Program-made: the position numbers and the translations under genes
From: Sinomonas humi
GTDB lineage: Bacteria; Actinomycetota; Actinomycetes; Actinomycetales; Micrococcaceae
Length of the DNA: 64,000 bases
NCBI RefSeq assembly: GCF_000802235.1
Contig: NZ_JTDL01000016.1
Coordinates: 1-64,000 of the forward strand
Direction of reading: 5' to 3'
The notes under the pieces: generated by a model
Database searches by the model: none
What the model saw: only the letters and a program-made list of their open reading frames with translations
What the model was told of the DNA's origin: nothing
Shown here: positions 63,044 to 64,000 of the stretch, one piece after another
How the letters are laid out: the number at the start of each line of letters is the position of its first letter
How positions within the stretch are numbered: position 1 is the stretch's first letter

Positions 63044-64000
63044 TCAGTCCAGGTCGTTCTCGTTGCCGCGGAGGATCTTCATCTGCAGGAAGGCGATGAT
63101 CGCCAGGATGATGAAGAGGATGACGCTCAGAGCCGACGCGTATCCGAACTCCTGATCAGAGAAGGCCTTCTGGTAGATGAAGTACTGGATCACCCTTGTG
63201 GCGTTCACCGGGCCGCCCTTGGTCGTCACAGCGACGGTGTCGAAGATCTGGAACGAGCCGGTGATCGTCACAACGAGGACGAGGAGGAGCACCGGACGCA
63301 GGAGCGGAATGGTGATCTTCCAGAACGTCTTCCACCTGTTCGCGCCATCGAGTGCCGCGACCTCGTAAACATGCTTCGGAATGGCCTGCAGCCCCGCGAA
63401 GAGCAGGAGGGCGGTATAGCCCATGTTCCGCCACACGTTGACGAACGCGATGGTCGGGATGGCCCATTGATCGTTTCCGAAGAATGCGACCCGGGGGAGT
63501 CCAATCCATTGCAGGATCTCGTTGACGATGCCGATCTGGTAGTCCAGCATCCAGAACCAGAGGAGCGCGACGACGACGTTCGCCACGAGGTAGGGCATGA
63601 GCAGGATGCCCCGGACGAGCGTCGACCTCGTGACGTGGTACATGAGGAGTGCGAGGCCGAGGGCGATGACCGTCTGGAAACCGATGTTCAGGAGGACGTA
63701 CTCGGTCGTGACGCCCATGGCGTTCCAGAAGAGCTTGTCCTGGAAGATCTTGATGTAGTTAGCAAGGCCCACCCAGACGGGGTTGGAGAAGAGATCGTAG
63801 TCCGTGAAGCTCAGGTAGACGCCTCGGACGGTCGGAACAAGGTAGAAGAGCACGAAGCCGACGAGCGCCGGCGCAACGAAGACGAGGGCAACACGCAGAT
63901 CGCCGAGCTGGCGCCGACGACGGTTGGGAGCACCGTCCGAGGGGAGGGCGCCGGCGCCGCGTCTTACTGGCTTCCGCGCTCCCACTGAGGTGGTCGTCAT
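63044..64000 (-). CDS. Sugar ABC transporter permease (MalF type), at window edge
   Basis: The 318-residue frame starts with an ATG at the final three bases of the window, so it may be complete or extend further. It has an Arg-rich cytoplasmic lead, about six membrane segments and the EAA loop HVYEVAALDGANRWKTFWKI (near 215). It forms the channel with the MalG-type permease. Confidence 0.85.
   Translation of the reverse strand: MTTTSVGARKPVRRGAGALPSDGAPNRRRRQLGDLRVALVFVAPALVGFVLFYLVPTVRGVYLSFTDYDLFSNPVWVGLANYIKIFQDKLFWNAMGVTTEYVLLNIGFQTVIALGLALLMYHVTRSTLVRGILLMPYLVANVVVALLWFWMLDYQIGIVNEILQWIGLPRVAFFGNDQWAIPTIAFVNVWRNMGYTALLLFAGLQAIPKHVYEVAALDGANRWKTFWKITIPLLRPVLLLVLVVTITGSFQIFDTVAVTTKGGPVNATRVIQYFIYQKAFSDQEFGYASALSVILFIILAIIAFLQMKILRGNENDLD

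Overview
The window is a high-GC, gene-dense actinobacterial chromosome segment. Protein families (GlxR-like Crp regulator, MarP-like protease, actinobacterial purF-purM and purD-purC order, factor-independent urate oxidase, many leaderless genes) fit a soil Micrococcaceae, probably an Arthrobacter or Sinomonas relative. The genus is an inference from family resemblance and gene order, not from a marker gene.

Layout: 1-211 is the end of an IS481-type insertion sequence abutting the 3' end of purM. 278-3386 is purF-purM plus a small membrane protein. 3489-6243 holds a secreted RCC1-repeat protein divergent from an AraC-type regulator. 6347-35566 is a large purine-catabolism and glyoxylate-assimilation island: urate permease, urate oxidase, HIU hydrolase, OHCU decarboxylase, peroxiredoxin, allantoinase, glycerate kinase, glyoxylate carboligase, tartronate semialdehyde reductase, hydroxypyruvate isomerase, ureidoglycine aminohydrolase, a DUF6986 lyase-like protein, malate synthase, malic enzyme, an IclR regulator, guanine deaminase, a purine permease, XdhC and xanthine dehydrogenase, a 55-residue protein, pyruvate dehydrogenase E1 and an SDR. 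35570-39532 returns to housekeeping genes (SCP2-like protein, asparaginase, purD, purC). 39593-41259 is a TPR-type HTH regulator divergent from a gene for a secreted precursor made of five identical peptide repeats. 41429-55411 carries a phosphoesterase, tRNA-Pro(CGG), a heterodimeric ABC exporter, a second phosphoesterase, a class A penicillin-binding protein, DUF4177-RidA-NUDIX, a Crp-type regulator, a MarP-like protease, aroQ and a two-cupredoxin secreted protein. 55484-64000 is a galactoside-use locus: GH42 beta-galactosidase, GH36 alpha-galactosidase and a sugar ABC importer (binding protein and two permeases).

How the genes work together: guanine is deaminated to xanthine, oxidised to urate, and taken through HIU, OHCU, allantoin and allantoate towards ureidoglycine and ureidoglycolate, releasing glyoxylate. 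Glyoxylate can go to glycerate (gcl, glxR, glxK) or be condensed with acetyl-CoA to malate (aceB), then to pyruvate (malic enzyme) and back to acetyl-CoA (aceE), which closes a dicarboxylic acid cycle. A shared 16-bp operator-like palindrome, roughly TTYCG-N6-YGGAWW, lies before the uraD, hyi, maeA, iclR, guaD, small-protein, aceE and SDR genes, so the IclR protein probably controls the whole island. Allantoate amidohydrolase and a recognised ureidoglycolate lyase are not in the window.

Two further themes stand out. One is the regulator-plus-repeat-peptide cassette at 39593-41259, which looks like an RRNPP-like peptide-signalling pair with a multi-copy pro-pheromone. The other is three families of short dispersed repeats that abut or enter the 3' ends of genes.
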